64,000 nt of DNA from Vibrio aerogenes (GCF_024346755.1 NZ_AP024861.1:1302001-1366000); one strand, 5' to 3'. Counted from the stretch's first letter, positions 18,974 to 29,804 are shown. Program-made: numbers and translations. Notes: a model not told the origin generated them from the sequence alone.

Positions 18974-19819
18974 TTACTGGCGTGCCATCCGGCCAGTATT
19001 GATTGGTGCTTTATTTTCTGAAGAACGGTATGGATTGATATCCAGTCCGCCTCTGCGGGTATATCTTGCATAGACGGTCAGCTTTTTCGGAGCGCAATAC
19101 TTTTTAATATCGGTAAAAATTCTTTCAACACACTGTTCATGAAATTCATTGTGTTCACGGAATGATATCAGATAGCGGAGCAGTGCTTCCCGGTTGATTT
19201 TATGTCCCTGATAATGAATTTCAATACTACCCCAGTCCGGTTGGCTGGTAATCAGGCAATTTGATTTCAGTAAGTGACTGTGAAGTGTTTCTTCGACCCA
19301 TTCATGACCGGTTGCATTGTCCAGCAGAGATGGATTGAAATCGTAGCAATCAATGAGGATATCAGTATCGTCAATACATTCACCTTGCATCGGGGTGATA
19401 GCCTCGCCGGTGAAATCGGTGACTTTGCTTAATATAACAGAAACCGGCGCACCGGCGCATGCAGATAAATCGTTTTCCAGTTGCTTTTGTACCGCCTGAA
19501 TACTGTCAAACCGGCTTTGGTTATAACTGTTCAGGTACAGTTTAAAGGATTTTGATTCGATTAAGGCAGGGCTTTCAGCCGGAACAGAAACGTGTCCGAT
19601 CGCAATTTGAGGCAGGCCATTGTGATTCAGCCATGAAAGTTCATAAAGTGTCCACAGATCACAGCCGGTAAAAGGGAGTGAAGAGTTGAGTTGTAAATCA
19701 TCCCGGTTGAGCGATCTGGGCACAGGTTGTAACAGGGATGGGTCGTAATGTGCCTTATAGTGTGTGGTTTTACCTAAAGTCAGACCAGCCAGCGCTTTGT
19801 CATCAGAATATTTGCTCAT
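18974..19819 (-). CDS. queF: NADPH-dependent 7-cyano-7-deazaguanine reductase
   Basis: Reduces preQ0 to preQ1 in queuosine biosynthesis for tRNA wobble position 34. The 281-residue length fits the two-domain bimodular class of E. coli. The C-terminal half has the catalytic cysteine in [13 protein letters not shown] (about Cys189) with the nearby aspartate, the E(S/L)[13 protein letters not shown] substrate motif in the first half, and the NADPH-binding end CVERIF plus [14 protein letters not shown]. It is divergent from syd. Confidence 0.97.
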   Translation of the reverse strand: MSKYSDDKALAGLTLGKTTHYKAHYDPSLLQPVPRSLNRDDLQLNSSLPFTGCDLWTLYELSWLNHNGLPQIAIGHVSVPAESPALIESKSFKLYLNSYNQSRFDSIQAVQKQLENDLSACAGAPVSVILSKVTDFTGEAITPMQGECIDDTDILIDCYDFNPSLLDNATGHEWVEETLHSHLLKSNCLITSQPDWGSIEIHYQGHKINREALLRYLISFREHNEFHEQCVERIFTDIKKYCAPKKLTVYARYTRRGGLDINPYRSSENKAPINTGRMARQ

Positions 19820-19924
19820 ACTTAGTGCTAAATTTGTTTAGAATATCAGAATTCTACGAAATCCGTGGCCCTGTGTCATTACAGGTCTGCTTATTGGACG
19901 AAATCCAGAGGAGTCTCCCTACAT

Positions 19925-20458
19925 ATGGTTTCAGATGCTTTAACCCGGTTCAGCCAGCGCTATCAGGATGATTATTATCAGGTTTATGGCCAGTCACCGG
20001 ATAATCCGGATTTATATGACTGGCCTTCTGAATGTATAACTGCTTGTCATGATGAGACGGTTTTCTGGCAGCCTGTCAGTCGTGAGCCGGCTGATTTTTC
20101 TAAGGTTGAACAGTCGATAGAACTGTTATTGCACTCAGATATCAAAGATTTTTACGGCACTCAGTATTGTGCCGATATGGACGCGGTCTGGGAAGGCATG
20201 GATCTGACGTTGCTTCAGGTATGGAATGATGATGATTTTATCCGTTTACAGGAAAATATTTTAGGTCATCTGGTGACTCAGCGACGGTTGAAGCTGAAGC
20301 CAACCGTTTTTATTGCTTCGACACCTGCTGAGTTTGATGTGATTTCGGTGTGTAACCTGACCGGGCAGGTTTTATCCGAAAGGGTGGGGACAAAGCAACG
20401 GGATGTGCTGGCACCCTCATTAGATGTATTTCTGGATCAACTGACACCAAGGGTATGA
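19925..20458 (+). CDS. syd: SecY-interacting protein Syd
   Basis: 177-residue peripheral inner-membrane protein that binds cytosolic SecY loops. It matches the family along its length: [36 protein letters not shown] and VISVCNL. The frame is open to 19865 (GTG), but the ATG at 19925 after AGAGGAG gives the normal N-terminus. It is divergent from queF, as in E. coli, and is followed after 3 bases by the zinc-ribbon gene. Confidence 0.95.
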   Translation: MVSDALTRFSQRYQDDYYQVYGQSPDNPDLYDWPSECITACHDETVFWQPVSREPADFSKVEQSIELLLHSDIKDFYGTQYCADMDAVWEGMDLTLLQVWNDDDFIRLQENILGHLVTQRRLKLKPTVFIASTPAEFDVISVCNLTGQVLSERVGTKQRDVLAPSLDVFLDQLTPRV

Positions 20459-20461
20459 TGG

Positions 20462-21241
20462 ATGTACGTCGTTGAATTGCAATTTGAGTGTTTTGATAAC
20501 ACAACCGTTTCTGCCGTGGAACAGGCCATTTATGGCCTGATTGAGGCATTTCGCTTCAATGGTCAGCTGTTAGGGCGTGAATTCCCGGTGGTGATGGGAG
20601 AAGAGGGGATTTTTTCAGTCCGTGCGATGTGTCCTGAGAAGCAAAGCTTACATCCTGACTACCATTCTGATTTTGTTAAAGTCTGTTTGTCGCGCCTGAC
20701 TGATGCCGGATTGTTGGCTCCGAAAGTGAAAATTATTGGTCTGGATATTCATTCCGAGCAAACGGATACGTCTGAAACCAGAGAGTGGCAGATACTTTAC
20801 ACAACTTATGTGCATACCTGTTCACCGTTGAGAAATGGCGATAATTTGCTGCCTGTTCCCCTGTATCGTATTCCGCCGACTTTCAATGGTGATCACAAAG
20901 CTGTGATTAAATGGCAGACGGAGTGGCAGGCTTGTGATGAGCTGCAAATGGCCGGAGGCTGTCGTGCGGAACATGCGGCATTAAAAGAGTTAAATCATCC
21001 TGAAAGTGATCTGTTCAGGCGGGGTTGGGATTTGCGGGGCCGAATCGAATATTTAACGGGGATTCCGACTTATTATTACCAGTATCAGGTCGGTGGCGTC
21101 AGTCTTGAGGCTGAGCAACAACGCTTGTGTCCGGTTTGTGGCGGGGAGTGGCGTTTGCATGAGCCTGTTCATGATATCTTTCACTTCAGGTGTGAGAAGT
21201 GCAGGATTATTTCTAACTTATCCTGGGATTATCTCAAGTAA
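20462..21241 (+). CDS. DUF2310 zinc-ribbon-containing protein
   Basis: 259-residue cytoplasmic protein with a C-terminal zinc ribbon made from CPVCGG and CEKC (about residues 219-243) and the segment MAGGCRAEHAALKEL in the middle. The family is conserved next to syd in Vibrio-type genomes but has no established function. AAGGG about 8 bases ahead of the ATG and the 3-base gap to syd indicate cotranscription. A bidirectional terminator follows. Confidence 0.85.
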   Translation: MYVVELQFECFDNTTVSAVEQAIYGLIEAFRFNGQLLGREFPVVMGEEGIFSVRAMCPEKQSLHPDYHSDFVKVCLSRLTDAGLLAPKVKIIGLDIHSEQTDTSETREWQILYTTYVHTCSPLRNGDNLLPVPLYRIPPTFNGDHKAVIKWQTEWQACDELQMAGGCRAEHAALKELNHPESDLFRRGWDLRGRIEYLTGIPTYYYQYQVGGVSLEAEQQRLCPVCGGEWRLHEPVHDIFHFRCEKCRIISNLSWDYLK

Positions 21242-21264
21242 TCGTACCGGTTTAAAAACGTGAA

Positions 21265-21295
21265 TGAAAAAGCCGATCTTTTGATCGGCTTGTTT
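21265..21295. terminator. bidirectional terminator, DUF2310 gene/metQ
   Basis: Stem AGCCGATC/GATCGGCT (21271-21278, 21283-21290) with a TTTT loop. The T run is best on the minus strand (TTTTTCATTC), serving metQ; on the plus strand TGTTT follows. Confidence 0.88.
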
Positions 21296-21314
21296 AACTG
21301 GCTTAAAAGAGGGA

Positions 21315-22124
21315 TTACCAACCTTTGACGACACTGTCTTTAAATGTCTTCATTGCAGCCTGATAGACTTCTTCTGTCTGATAAGCCTTAACAAAGTTTT
21401 TCACATTGTCGTTATTGACGTTATCTTCACGGGCAACGATCAGGTTCACGTATGGAGAATCTTTATCTTCGACAAAAATACCATCTTTGTTTGGTGATAA
21501 ATCAATCTGACTGGCGAAGCTATTGTTAATGATAGCAACAGTGACGTCATCGAGTGAGCGTGGCAGTTGCGCGGCATCCAGTTCAACAACTTCGATATTT
21601 TTCGGGTTTTCCACGATGTCCTGAACCGTTGCTTTCAGACCAACGTTATCACGGAGCTTAATTAAGCCCTGTTTTTGCAGCAGCAGTAATGAACGTCCCA
21701 GATTGGTTGGATCATTTGGCACAGCAATCCGCGAGCCTTCTTTGATCTCATCAACAGATTTGACTTCTTTTGAGTATCCGGCAATTGGATAAACAAAGGT
21801 ATTACCGGCAATAGCCAGTTTATAACCACGGTCAGCGATTTGCTGATCCAGATAAGGTTTGTGCTGGAAAGCATTCACATCAACCGAGCCATCATCCAAA
21901 GCTGCATTTGGTGTCACGTAGTCTGTAAATGTGACAAGTTCAACATCCAGATTGTACTTATCTTTCGCGACTTTTTTGGCAACTTCAGCAACCTGAGCCT
22001 CTGCACCTGCCATGACACCAACTTTAATTTTTTGAGTGTCAGCTGTTTTTTCACCGCAGCCCGACAGCACCAGTGCTGAAGCAGCTGTAATAATCGCCAG
22101 CAGACCTTTCAGGTTAAATTTCAT
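21315..22124 (-). CDS. metQ: methionine ABC transporter substrate-binding lipoprotein
   Basis: Periplasmic lipoprotein of the MetNIQ importer for D- and L-methionine. The 269-residue precursor has a lipobox LVLSGC with Cys23 as lipidation site. The NlpA/MetQ fold is shown by KVGVMAGAEAQVAEVAKKVA, FTDYVTPNAALDDGSVD and the conserved NAFQHKPYL. AAGGAG precedes the ATG. It is the last gene of metN-metI-metQ, 50 bases after metI. Confidence 0.97.
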   Translation of the reverse strand: MKFNLKGLLAIITAASALVLSGCGEKTADTQKIKVGVMAGAEAQVAEVAKKVAKDKYNLDVELVTFTDYVTPNAALDDGSVDVNAFQHKPYLDQQIADRGYKLAIAGNTFVYPIAGYSKEVKSVDEIKEGSRIAVPNDPTNLGRSLLLLQKQGLIKLRDNVGLKATVQDIVENPKNIEVVELDAAQLPRSLDDVTVAIINNSFASQIDLSPNKDGIFVEDKDSPYVNLIVAREDNVNNDNVKNFVKAYQTEEVYQAAMKTFKDSVVKGW

Positions 22125-22174
22125 GTATTTCTCCTTGATAAACTCTTATAAATTTTAAATTATGTTATTGATTG

Positions 22175-22852
22175 TTATCTGTGATCAACCCGACGGACAA
22201 TGCTGTCACCGATGGATTGAATGATTTGAACCAAAATGATCAACATGATGACAGTGACAACCATGATCACCAGATCATATCGGTAGAATCCATACCGGAT
22301 TGCAACATCACCCAGACCGCCGCCGCCAACTGTGCCAGCCATTGCTGAATAACTTACCAGTGTGACCAGAGTAATGGTGACTGCGTTTAAAATGGTCGGC
22401 AGTGCTTCCGGTAACAGGACTTTTGTAATGATTTGGAAGGGTTTTGCGCCCATCGCCTGAGCCGCTTCAACCAAGCCTGACGGGACTTCCAGCAGGGCAT
22501 TTTCAATTAACCGGGCGACAAACGGAATCGCACCGATCGTCAATGGAACGATTGCTGCGGTGGTACCGATAAATGTACCAACCAACAACTTTGTCAGCGG
22601 AATAATGGCAACCATCAGGACTAAAAATGGTACAGAACGGCCAATGTTGACAATGGCGCCCAGAATCTGATTCAGCCTGACATTTTCAAGTAAACCACCT
22701 TTTTTACTGGTGTGGAGTATCACGCCCAGCGGGATACCGATTAAAAAACCAATCAGGCCGGAGACGGCAACCATATAAACAGTTTGACCTGTAGCCCCCA
22801 GTAAAAGCGAGGCATTTTGACTGACCCAGTCGGTAAGTGTATTAATTGACAT
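22175..22852 (-). CDS. metI: methionine ABC transporter permease
   Basis: 225-residue inner-membrane permease with five hydrophobic helices; the cytoplasmic EAA loop that contacts MetN is in [14 protein letters not shown]. The start overlaps the end of metN by 11 bases, indicating translational coupling. Confidence 0.97.
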   Translation of the reverse strand: MSINTLTDWVSQNASLLLGATGQTVYMVAVSGLIGFLIGIPLGVILHTSKKGGLLENVRLNQILGAIVNIGRSVPFLVLMVAIIPLTKLLVGTFIGTTAAIVPLTIGAIPFVARLIENALLEVPSGLVEAAQAMGAKPFQIITKVLLPEALPTILNAVTITLVTLVSYSAMAGTVGGGGLGDVAIRYGFYRYDLVIMVVTVIMLIILVQIIQSIGDSIVRRVDHR

Positions 22853-23876
22853 AGCCTAAAACCTCAACTTTTACATGATGTTCGCTCAGGAAGCTGATCG
22901 CTGCATTTTCATCTGTTTCATTGCCGGACAGCTCAGCCATCATCATGCCGAATTTAACCCCGCCAGCATAATCAATATCCGAGCTGAGAATGTTCACGTC
23001 AATGTTAAAATCCCGTGAGATCTGAGACACCAAAGGTGCATCAACGGTTGCTCCGGTAAATTCCATCCGGATGAGTGGATGTGTATTTGCCTTGCGGCGG
23101 TCAAACAATCTTGACTGGTAATCGTCAGGGACTGATAAATCAAGTGTAGATCTGATGAATTGATGTGCCAGCTCTGTTTTGGGATGCGCAAAAATATCAC
23201 TCACTGTGCCTTTCTCAACCAGTTCACCCTGACCGATGATTGCCACTTCATGACAGATATTTTTCACGACATCCATCTCATGCGTGATGATTAAGATAGT
23301 AATATTAAGCCGTTGATTAATTTCTTTCAGCAAATTCAGAATTGACTGAGTTGTGGCCGGGTCCAAAGCACTGGTTGCTTCATCGCACAACAGAACTTTT
23401 GGATCGGAAGCCAGTGCCCGGGCAATTGCCACCCGCTGCTTTTGTCCGCCACTGAGATTTGCCGGGTAAACATGCGCTTTGTCAGACAGGCCGACCAGAT
23501 TCAGCAATTGACTGACCTTGGGTTCAATCTGTTCTTTTGCGCTACCGGCAAACTCTAACGGCAGGGCAACATTTTCAAACACCGTCCGGGAAGACAGTAA
23601 GTTAAAATGCTGGAAGATCATCCCGATATTTCTCCGGGCCTGACACAAATCTGCCGGGCTGAGTTTCGTCAGGTTGATGCCATTGACAATGACGTCCCCG
23701 TCAGTCGGTGCTTCTAACATATTAACGCAGCGAATTAATGTACTTTTTCCGGCACCTGAAGCACCGATCACACCAAAAATAGTCCCTTGTTTGATATGGA
23801 GATTAATGTCTTTCAAGGCATATATCTGCTTTGTTCCTTGCTGAAACACCTTGTTGACGTGATTTATTTCAATCAT
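22842..23876 (-). CDS. metN: methionine ABC transporter ATP-binding protein
   Basis: 344-residue ATPase. Walker A is GASGAGKST (about 38-46), the signature is [14 protein letters not shown], Walker B is [12 protein letters not shown], and the switch histidine is in [10 protein letters not shown]. The C-terminal 80 residues form the regulatory NIL domain that in E. coli MetN binds methionine and inhibits transport. First gene of the operon, under a MetJ-type operator. Confidence 0.97.
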   Translation of the reverse strand: MIEINHVNKVFQQGTKQIYALKDINLHIKQGTIFGVIGASGAGKSTLIRCVNMLEAPTDGDVIVNGINLTKLSPADLCQARRNIGMIFQHFNLLSSRTVFENVALPLEFAGSAKEQIEPKVSQLLNLVGLSDKAHVYPANLSGGQKQRVAIARALASDPKVLLCDEATSALDPATTQSILNLLKEINQRLNITILIITHEMDVVKNICHEVAIIGQGELVEKGTVSDIFAHPKTELAHQFIRSTLDLSVPDDYQSRLFDRRKANTHPLIRMEFTGATVDAPLVSQISRDFNIDVNILSSDIDYAGGVKFGMMMAELSGNETDENAAISFLSEHHVKVEVLGYVN

Positions 23877-23968
23877 GAGATAACCTGCGCAGGCTCTGAT
23901 TGTCAGAGATCATTTGGTTGATAATAGTTTTGTTAGGGATGCTAGGGCTTCATAAGGTTGAAGTCAAT

Positions 23969-24000
23969 AGATATTTTTACGTCTAGACGTCCAAAATGAA
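23969..24000. promoter_or_regulatory. MetJ operator upstream of metNIQ
   Basis: Tandem 8-base met boxes: TTACGTCT (23977-23984) and AGACGTCC (23985-23992) match the AGACGTCT consensus at 6/8 and 7/8, and AGATATTT (23969-23976) matches at 5/8. They lie about 100 bases before metN, between it and gmhB. MetJ with SAM would repress the operon. Confidence 0.8.
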
Positions 24001-24169
24001 ATCTTCATCGTTTAGTATAATAAAAAGAATAAATTGTTCTCGTCACGAACTCAGAGGCAGAATTCATTTTCGGTGATTTTATCTGCTTATGATAAACTGC
24101 CAGACAAATCTCACTGAAACCTGCATCTTGAGGTATCAGTTTTTTATCATCTGTTATGAGAGTCGGATT

Positions 24170-24724
24170 TTGGCAAAACCAGCAGTGTTTTTAGATCGGG
24201 ATGGTGTGATTAATGTCGATCAGGGATATGTTCATGATGAGCATGATTTCCACTTTATAGAAGGTGTATTTGAGGCAACAAAACAGTTGCAGGAGATGGG
24301 ATACCTTCTTGTATTAGTGACCAACCAGTCCGGGATTGCCCGCGGGATGTTTAGTGAAGATCGCTTTTTGTCGCTGACACAATGGATGGACTGGAATTTT
24401 GTTGATAACGGTGTTGAGCTGGACGGTATTTACTACTGCCCCCATCATCCGGAACATGGTATCGGTGATTACAAACAGGACTGTGATTGCCGGAAGCCTA
24501 AGCCGGGGATGTTTATTTCCGCACGGGACTTTCTCAAAATCGATATGGAAAAGTCGGTCATGGTGGGGGATAAGCCTGCGGATATGATGGCAGCAAAATC
24601 AGCCGGTGTTGGCACGAAAGTTCTGGTCAGAACTGGAAAAGCTGTCACACCGGAAGGGGAAGCGCTGGCTGATGTAGTTTTGGGCAGTCTTCGTGATGTG
24701 CCCGGATTTTTAAAAAGCCGCTAA
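24170..24724 (+). CDS. gmhB: D-glycero-beta-D-manno-heptose 1,7-bisphosphate 7-phosphatase
   Basis: HAD-family phosphatase of ADP-heptose synthesis for the lipopolysaccharide core. The motif [11 protein letters not shown] (Asp9 and Asp11), the threonine motif TNQSG, the zinc-site cysteines and histidine of CPHHP and CDCRKPKPG, and GDKPADM are all present. The 184-residue start at the TTG at 24170 is chosen because it gives the family N-terminus ([11 protein letters not shown]); the in-frame ATG at 24089 would add 27 residues unlike the family. Divergent from metN as in E. coli. Confidence 0.94.
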   Translation: MAKPAVFLDRDGVINVDQGYVHDEHDFHFIEGVFEATKQLQEMGYLLVLVTNQSGIARGMFSEDRFLSLTQWMDWNFVDNGVELDGIYYCPHHPEHGIGDYKQDCDCRKPKPGMFISARDFLKIDMEKSVMVGDKPADMMAAKSAGVGTKVLVRTGKAVTPEGEALADVVLGSLRDVPGFLKSR

Positions 24725-24746
24725 GATTTAAAAAATCAGATTCAGA

Positions 24747-24779
24747 AAAGAAAGTGAGCGTTAGCTTCTTTCTTTTTTC
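24747..24779 (+). terminator. probable gmhB terminator
   Basis: Imperfect stem AAAGAAAGTGAGC/GCTTCTTTCTTT followed by T residues, just after gmhB. Confidence 0.55.
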
Positions 24780-24795
24780 TCTATGTTTTTATTGC

Positions 24796-24829
24796 CGTAA
24801 AAAGAAAAAGCCAGCAATTTGCTGGCTTT
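24796..24829 (-). terminator. terminator of the tRNA-Tyr unit
   Basis: Stem AGCCAGC/GCTGGCT (24809-24815, 24821-24827), 5-base loop, and on the minus strand the T-rich run TTTTTCTTTTTAC. Confidence 0.88.
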
Positions 24830-24835
24830 TCTGTA

Positions 24836-24921
<86 letters not shown>

Positions 24922-24978
24922 GAATTTTTCTTAATGTCTTGAAACCGTTTGATCTCACTATCAAACAACTTCGGAATA

Positions 24979-25063
<85 letters not shown>

Positions 25064-25114
25064 AGATTTTCTTCCTCAACGATGATTCCCGCATCAATCG
25101 TGAGTGCGGGGCGA

Positions 25115-25142
25115 ATCTTAACAAACTCATTTAGTCTGTAAA
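25115..25142 (-). promoter_or_regulatory. tRNA-Tyr promoter with GC-rich discriminator
   Basis: On the minus strand TTTACA (25137-25142), 16-base spacer, TAAGAT (25115-25120), followed directly by TCGCCCCGC, the GC-rich discriminator typical of stringently controlled stable-RNA promoters. Confidence 0.8.
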
Positions 25143-25219
25143 GACTTTTCTGAAAAAATTGAGTTGAATGGTGCCTTTTTGGACAAACTAACTAAAATAC
25201 AGGCAATTTCAATGCAATA

Positions 25220-25819
25220 TTAGTGGTAAGTGACAATATATCTTGAAGGTTTATGATTCATGGCCAGTACTATATTTAAGACGACAGCACTCAGAACCGA
25301 AACACCGACAACATAGGCTGACAGATAAAACAGAGATGTCATGACGATGACTGCATCAATGCAGAGTTGGACTTTTCCTGCGGCAATCCCGAAATTATCC
25401 TGAACATACAGGCAAAATACATTGAACCCACCGAGGCTTGAATGATGGCGGAACAAGACCAGCATACCAATCCCCATGAGTAAACCACCGACAACTGCGC
25501 AATAAACATCATTGAGACTGTTGAGTTTCATAAACATCGCAATATGATCCGACAATACAGAAACCGCTAATCCACACAGGATGCTGTTACCGGCAAAGCG
25601 CAAGCCAAATTTCTTCCAGGCAAGCAGATAAAACGGGGTATTGCACAGAAAGTACAGCGTGCCGAAAGATAATGGCATAAATTGATCGAGTAATAATGCC
25701 AACCCGGCAGTTCCGCCGGTAATCATCTGCGCTGACTGAAGAAAGTTGATCCCCAGTGCAACCAGAAAGCAGCCGGTTATCATTGCAATGATATCTTCTT
25801 TATACGAATGTTTTTCCAT
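25220..25819 (-). CDS. YitT family membrane protein
   Basis: 199-residue protein with five or six hydrophobic helices and the family pattern near the N-terminus (ALGINFLQSAQMITGGTAGLALLL) plus HHSSLGGFNVF. It is shorter than the Bacillus YitT type because the C-terminal DUF2179 domain is missing, as is common in proteobacterial members. The family is of unknown transport function. Monocistronic, between the tRNAs and divergent glyA. Confidence 0.88.
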   Translation of the reverse strand: MEKHSYKEDIIAMITGCFLVALGINFLQSAQMITGGTAGLALLLDQFMPLSFGTLYFLCNTPFYLLAWKKFGLRFAGNSILCGLAVSVLSDHIAMFMKLNSLNDVYCAVVGGLLMGIGMLVLFRHHSSLGGFNVFCLYVQDNFGIAAGKVQLCIDAVIVMTSLFYLSAYVVGVSVLSAVVLNIVLAMNHKPSRYIVTYH

Positions 25820-26137
25820 GACTGAGCCATTGGTATGTTCTTATCTCTGTCCGAATCATAAGTAAAAGGTGAAAATTCCGGTAGCTAGAAAAGGAAATTT
25901 AGGGTAAACCTATGTCTCTAATCTTTTACAACCTGTAAATGGAATTATTGACACTTTGGTGAGGTTTATAAGAAAACTTCAACTGATTATGAAAAAACTG
26001 CATGATCATTTATTCAATTTGGGCTTTATGACATAGTTCAATTTAGGTAGAATGCGCCTCAAATTGAGTAGCGAAAACGTTTGCTTTTGCATTTAGAGCA
26101 GTTTTTCGACCTTTATATGATGAGTCAGGAGATACAG
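25820..26137. promoter_or_regulatory. glyA upstream region
   Basis: 318 bases between yitT-type gene and glyA. It holds a candidate -10 box TAGAAT (26048-26053) with a weak -35 around TTTATG (26025-26030), and the PurR operator listed separately. No small gene was seen. Confidence 0.5.
26071..26086. promoter_or_regulatory. PurR operator of glyA
   Basis: Read on the minus strand, AAGCAAACGTTTTCGC matches the 16-base PurR consensus ACGCAAACGTTTTCGT at 14 positions, including the central CAAACGTTTTCG. It lies about 10-25 bases after the inferred transcription start and 51 bases before the glyA ATG. glyA is a known PurR target in E. coli. Confidence 0.82.
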
Positions 26138-27388
26138 ATGCTAACGCGAGATATGAATATCGCTGATTATGATGCGGAGCTCTTCGCAGCAATTCAGGAA
26201 GAAACCCTCCGTCAGGAAGAACACATTGAATTAATTGCTTCCGAAAACTATACCAGTCCACGGGTCATGGAAGCTCAGGGTTCTCAGCTAACAAATAAAT
26301 ATGCAGAAGGTTATCCTGGCAAGCGTTATTACGGTGGTTGTGAGTACGTGGACAAAGCAGAGGCTTTGGCAATTGATCGGGCATGTAAATTATTCAACTG
26401 TGAATATGCAAATGTTCAGCCTCATTCAGGTTCTCAGGCGAACAGTGCAGTTTATATGGCTTTGCTGAATCCGGGTGATACTGTGCTGGGGATGAGCCTT
26501 GCCCATGGTGGTCACCTGACTCATGGTTCTCCGGTTAACTTTTCTGGTAAGCACTATAATGTGATTCCTTATGGCATTGATGAAAGTGGCCAAATCAATT
26601 ACGACGAAATGGAAGCGCTCGCGCTTGAGCATAAGCCTAAGATGATTATCGGTGGCTTCTCGGCTTATTCTCAGATTGTTGACTGGGCAAGAATGCGTGA
26701 AATCGCTGACAAGGCAGGTGCTTATCTGTTTGTTGATATGGCGCACGTTGCGGGTTTGATCGCTGCGGGTGTTTATCCGACGCCAATTCCTCATGCGCAT
26801 ATCGTGACGACGACAACACATAAAACACTGGCTGGTCCGCGTGGTGGTCTGATTCTTTCCAACGCGGGTGAAGAGATGTATAAGAAGCTGAATTCAGCTG
26901 TTTTCCCTGGCGGCCAGGGCGGCCCTCTGATGCACGTAATTGCTGCAAAGGCGGTTGCGTTCAAAGAAGCAATGGAACCTGAATTTAAAGAATATCAGGC
27001 ACGTGTTGTGAAAAATGCCAAAGCGATGGTTGCCCAGTTCCAGGAACGTGGCTACAAGATCGTTTCAAATGGTACTGAAAATCACCTGTTCCTTGTTGAT
27101 TTGATTGATAAGGGTATTACAGGGAAAGAAGCGGATGCCGCCTTGGGCGCAGCAAATATAACCGTCAACAAAAATTCCGTGCCTAACGATCCGCGGAGTC
27201 CTTTCGTCACTTCAGGTATCCGTGTTGGTACGCCTGCGATCACCCGTCGTGGTTTCACGGTGGAAGATGCAGAAAATCTGGCAAACTGGATGTGTGATGT
27301 GCTTGATAATGCTGATGACCAGTCTGTCATTGAAGCAACAAAAGCAAAAGTACTTGAGATTTGTAAGCGTTTACCTGTTTACGCTTAA
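26138..27388 (+). CDS. glyA: serine hydroxymethyltransferase
   Basis: PLP enzyme interconverting serine and glycine while charging tetrahydrofolate with a one-carbon unit. 416 residues with the start at 26138, preceded by AGGAGA at 5 bases and giving the family N-terminus ([10 protein letters not shown]); the frame is open to 26081 but those residues overlap the PurR site. The PLP lysine is in [14 protein letters not shown], and the folate/PLP-contact segments [26 protein letters not shown] and [10 protein letters not shown] are intact. Confidence 0.98.
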   Translation: MLTRDMNIADYDAELFAAIQEETLRQEEHIELIASENYTSPRVMEAQGSQLTNKYAEGYPGKRYYGGCEYVDKAEALAIDRACKLFNCEYANVQPHSGSQANSAVYMALLNPGDTVLGMSLAHGGHLTHGSPVNFSGKHYNVIPYGIDESGQINYDEMEALALEHKPKMIIGGFSAYSQIVDWARMREIADKAGAYLFVDMAHVAGLIAAGVYPTPIPHAHIVTTTTHKTLAGPRGGLILSNAGEEMYKKLNSAVFPGGQGGPLMHVIAAKAVAFKEAMEPEFKEYQARVVKNAKAMVAQFQERGYKIVSNGTENHLFLVDLIDKGITGKEADAALGAANITVNKNSVPNDPRSPFVTSGIRVGTPAITRRGFTVEDAENLANWMCDVLDNADDQSVIEATKAKVLEICKRLPVYA

Positions 27389-27404
27389 TCTGAAGATGAT
27401 TCAT

Positions 27405-27435
27405 GCAAAAAACCCGCAATTTGCGGGTTTTTTTA
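27405..27435. terminator. bidirectional terminator, glyA/lipA
   Basis: AAAAAACCCGC, 5-base AATTT loop, GCGGGTTTTTTT (27406-27433). A- and T-runs on both sides make it work for glyA on the plus and lipA on the minus strand. Confidence 0.93.
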
Positions 27436-27454
27436 TGCTTGTTTTCAGGAGATA

Positions 27455-28420
27455 TTATTTAATTTCAACACCCTGAGCCTGAAGATCAGCATGATAAGAA
27501 GAACGGACGAAAGGACCACATGCGGCGTGCGTGAAGCCAAGGTCCAGAGCAATCTCTTTCAGCTCTTCAAATTCAGAAGGCGGGACATAGCGTTCAACCG
27601 GTAAATGGTGCCGGCTTGGTGCCAGATACTGACCCAATGTCAGCATGGTCACCCCATGAGCCCTTAAATCTTTTAATACCCCGATAATCTCTTCTTTTGT
27701 TTCACCAAGTCCCATCATCAAACCAGATTTAGTCGGGATGTCCGGGTGGTTATCTTTGAATTTTTTCAATAGCTCGAGAGACCATTTATAGTTAGCACCA
27801 GGACGAGCTTTACGGTACAAACGTGGGGCGGTTTCAAGGTTATGGTTAAATACGTCCGGGGGACTGGTTTGTAAAATTTCCAGCGCTTTATCCATACGTC
27901 CCCTGAAATCAGGAACCAGTGTTTCAATTCTTATTTCAGGATTCAGCGCCCTGATTTCCCTGTTACAATCAGCAAAGTGTTGCGCACCACCATCACGTAA
28001 GTCATCACGATCGACTGAAGTGATCACCACATATTTCAGTCCCATATCTTTGATCGTTTGTGCCAGTTTTTCCGGCTCACCGGCATCAGGTGTTAATGGG
28101 CGACCGTGTGCAACATCGCAGAATGGGCAACGACGGGTACAGATAGCACCCAGAATCATAAAAGTAGCCGTGCCGTGGTTAAAACATTCCGCAAGGTTAG
28201 GGCAGGACGCTTCCTCACAGACAGAATGCAGATTATTTTTACGCATCGCAGATTTGATATCCTGAATGCGCTGACTGTCCGAAGGCAGTTTGATCTTCAT
28301 CCATTCCGGTTTGCGTAACACTTCTTTTTGTTCGGACGGCATATTTTTTACCGGTATCAGTGCCATTTTATCCGCATCCCGGTATTTGACGCCTTTCTCC
28401 ATTTGAATTGGTTTAGTCAT
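27455..28420 (-). CDS. lipA: lipoyl synthase
   Basis: Radical-SAM enzyme that inserts two sulfurs into octanoyl groups on lipoyl domains. 321 residues. The auxiliary cluster motif [12 protein letters not shown] (Cx4Cx5C) and the radical-SAM motif CTRRCPFC (Cx3Cx2C) are both intact, as is the C-terminal RSSYHAD serine. Its ATG overlaps the lipB stop by 4 bases (lipB first), showing coupling of the two-step octanoyl transfer and sulfur insertion. Confidence 0.98.
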   Translation of the reverse strand: MTKPIQMEKGVKYRDADKMALIPVKNMPSEQKEVLRKPEWMKIKLPSDSQRIQDIKSAMRKNNLHSVCEEASCPNLAECFNHGTATFMILGAICTRRCPFCDVAHGRPLTPDAGEPEKLAQTIKDMGLKYVVITSVDRDDLRDGGAQHFADCNREIRALNPEIRIETLVPDFRGRMDKALEILQTSPPDVFNHNLETAPRLYRKARPGANYKWSLELLKKFKDNHPDIPTKSGLMMGLGETKEEIIGVLKDLRAHGVTMLTLGQYLAPSRHHLPVERYVPPSEFEELKEIALDLGFTHAACGPFVRSSYHADLQAQGVEIK

Positions 28421-29067
28421 GATATTACTTCTGTGCTGTATTGAGTGTGCCCGTATCCCAGTGTGGTCACGAGTTCTTTAATTAACTGTTCTTCTACGGT
28501 GCGGAGGGTTGAGGGCCCGCCAAGGTCACTGACCTGAACCATCTCCATGCCTTGATAACCACATGGATTGATCCTTAAAAACGGTGATAAATCCATGTTC
28601 ACATTGAGTGCCAGCCCATGAAATGAACAGCCACGACGAATCCTTAAGCCAAGAGAACAAATCTTTTTATCTCCGACGTAGACACCAGGTGCATCTGGCT
28701 TCGCCTTTGATTCAATGCCAAAAGCCTTGAGAGTCTTGACGACGATATTTTCAATATGTGTGACCAGTTCACGGACGCCCAGCTGCTTTCTTCTCAGGTC
28801 AAGTAAGAAGTATACAACAAGCTGACCGGGGCCATGATAGGTGACCTGTCCGCCACGGTCTGACTGAACAACCGGAATGTCCCCGGTATTGAGCAAATGC
28901 TCGGCTTTCCCGGCCTGACCCTGAGTGAAGACCGGTGGGTGTTCGACAAGCCATATTTCATCCCGGGTTTCACTGGTCCGGCTGTCAGTAAACTCATGCA
29001 TAGCCTGCCAGACTGTCTGATAATCTTGCTGGCCAAGTTGTTTAATGATGAGACGCTGGTTATCCAT
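28417..29067 (-). CDS. lipB: lipoyl(octanoyl) transferase
   Basis: Moves octanoyl from acyl-carrier protein to apo-lipoyl domains. 216 residues with the family motif [14 protein letters not shown], the catalytic lysine region [19 protein letters not shown], and the active-site cysteine in [11 protein letters not shown]. It heads the lipB-lipA pair. A 210-base gap to ybeD contains a terminator for ybeD. Confidence 0.97.
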   Translation of the reverse strand: MDNQRLIIKQLGQQDYQTVWQAMHEFTDSRTSETRDEIWLVEHPPVFTQGQAGKAEHLLNTGDIPVVQSDRGGQVTYHGPGQLVVYFLLDLRRKQLGVRELVTHIENIVVKTLKAFGIESKAKPDAPGVYVGDKKICSLGLRIRRGCSFHGLALNVNMDLSPFLRINPCGYQGMEMVQVSDLGGPSTLRTVEEQLIKELVTTLGYGHTQYSTEVIS

Positions 29068-29197
29068 GTGCAGACTTATTACTTTTGGAAGAGAATTATC
29101 AGCGGATTATAAACTTCTTTGGGACGCTGAACTACTCATAGATGCTATAAAATTAACCATAATCTTCGTGTATGATTGTTTAACCATCTGATATATA

Positions 29198-29225
29198 TAG
29201 AAAAAGCAGCCAGAGCTGCTTTCAA
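29198..29225 (-). terminator. terminator of ybeD
   Basis: Stem AAGCAGC/GCTGCTT (29204-29210, 29215-29221), CAGA loop, and TTTTTCTATA on the minus strand. Confidence 0.82.
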
Positions 29226-29277
29226 AAAAAATTGAAAAAATCAATAAAAACCGCATTCAGTGAATCGGATGTCTGAT

Positions 29278-29556
29278 TTACAGCACCATACGGACGATAT
29301 CAATCTCACCCAGTTCTTTATAGAGCGTTTCTACCTGCTCAATTGACGTTGCCGTGATATTAATTGAAACAGAATGATAGTTTCCTTTCGCACTTGGTTT
29401 CACCTTTGGGCTGTAATCACCCGGTGCGTGGCGCTGAATCACCTCAAGGACACGTTCCGGTAATTCCGGCTTTGCATATCCCATCACTTTGTATGTAAAT
29501 GAACAAGGAAATTCAAGGAGATCCTTTAACTTAGCGTCGGAATTAATAGTCAACAT
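29278..29556 (-). CDS. ybeD: DUF493 protein YbeD
   Basis: 92-residue ACT-like small protein. The family pattern is clear: [24 protein letters not shown], then a central [12 protein letters not shown] strand and the C-terminal [12 protein letters not shown]. Sits between lipB and, normally, dacA in gammaproteobacteria; here a pst cluster intervenes. Precise role is not established. Confidence 0.93.
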   Translation of the reverse strand: MLTINSDAKLKDLLEFPCSFTYKVMGYAKPELPERVLEVIQRHAPGDYSPKVKPSAKGNYHSVSINITATSIEQVETLYKELGEIDIVRMVL

Positions 29557-29804
29557 ATCGGGTGTTCCTGATGAAATATACGGATTCTGGAGGGGAATGT
29601 TACTGTTTTACCGGGATGAACTCAAGATATTGCAGCCTGTGCCAAAGCCGGAAAAAGTCAGTTAATTCATTTTATTCAGCTTTTTTATTCTGAATGAACA
29701 ATTTTATTTTGAATAAACAATACCCAATTCACTTTGGGGGTGACCCGGAAGTGAATGGGTATCTGTTTTCCGGCAGGTGGCGCATATTCATTCAGGAAAG
29801 CTAT

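Noticed and set aside
25820..26070. Glycine riboswitch ahead of glyA
   Set aside because: No paired aptamer core was recognised; the visible control element is the PurR site.
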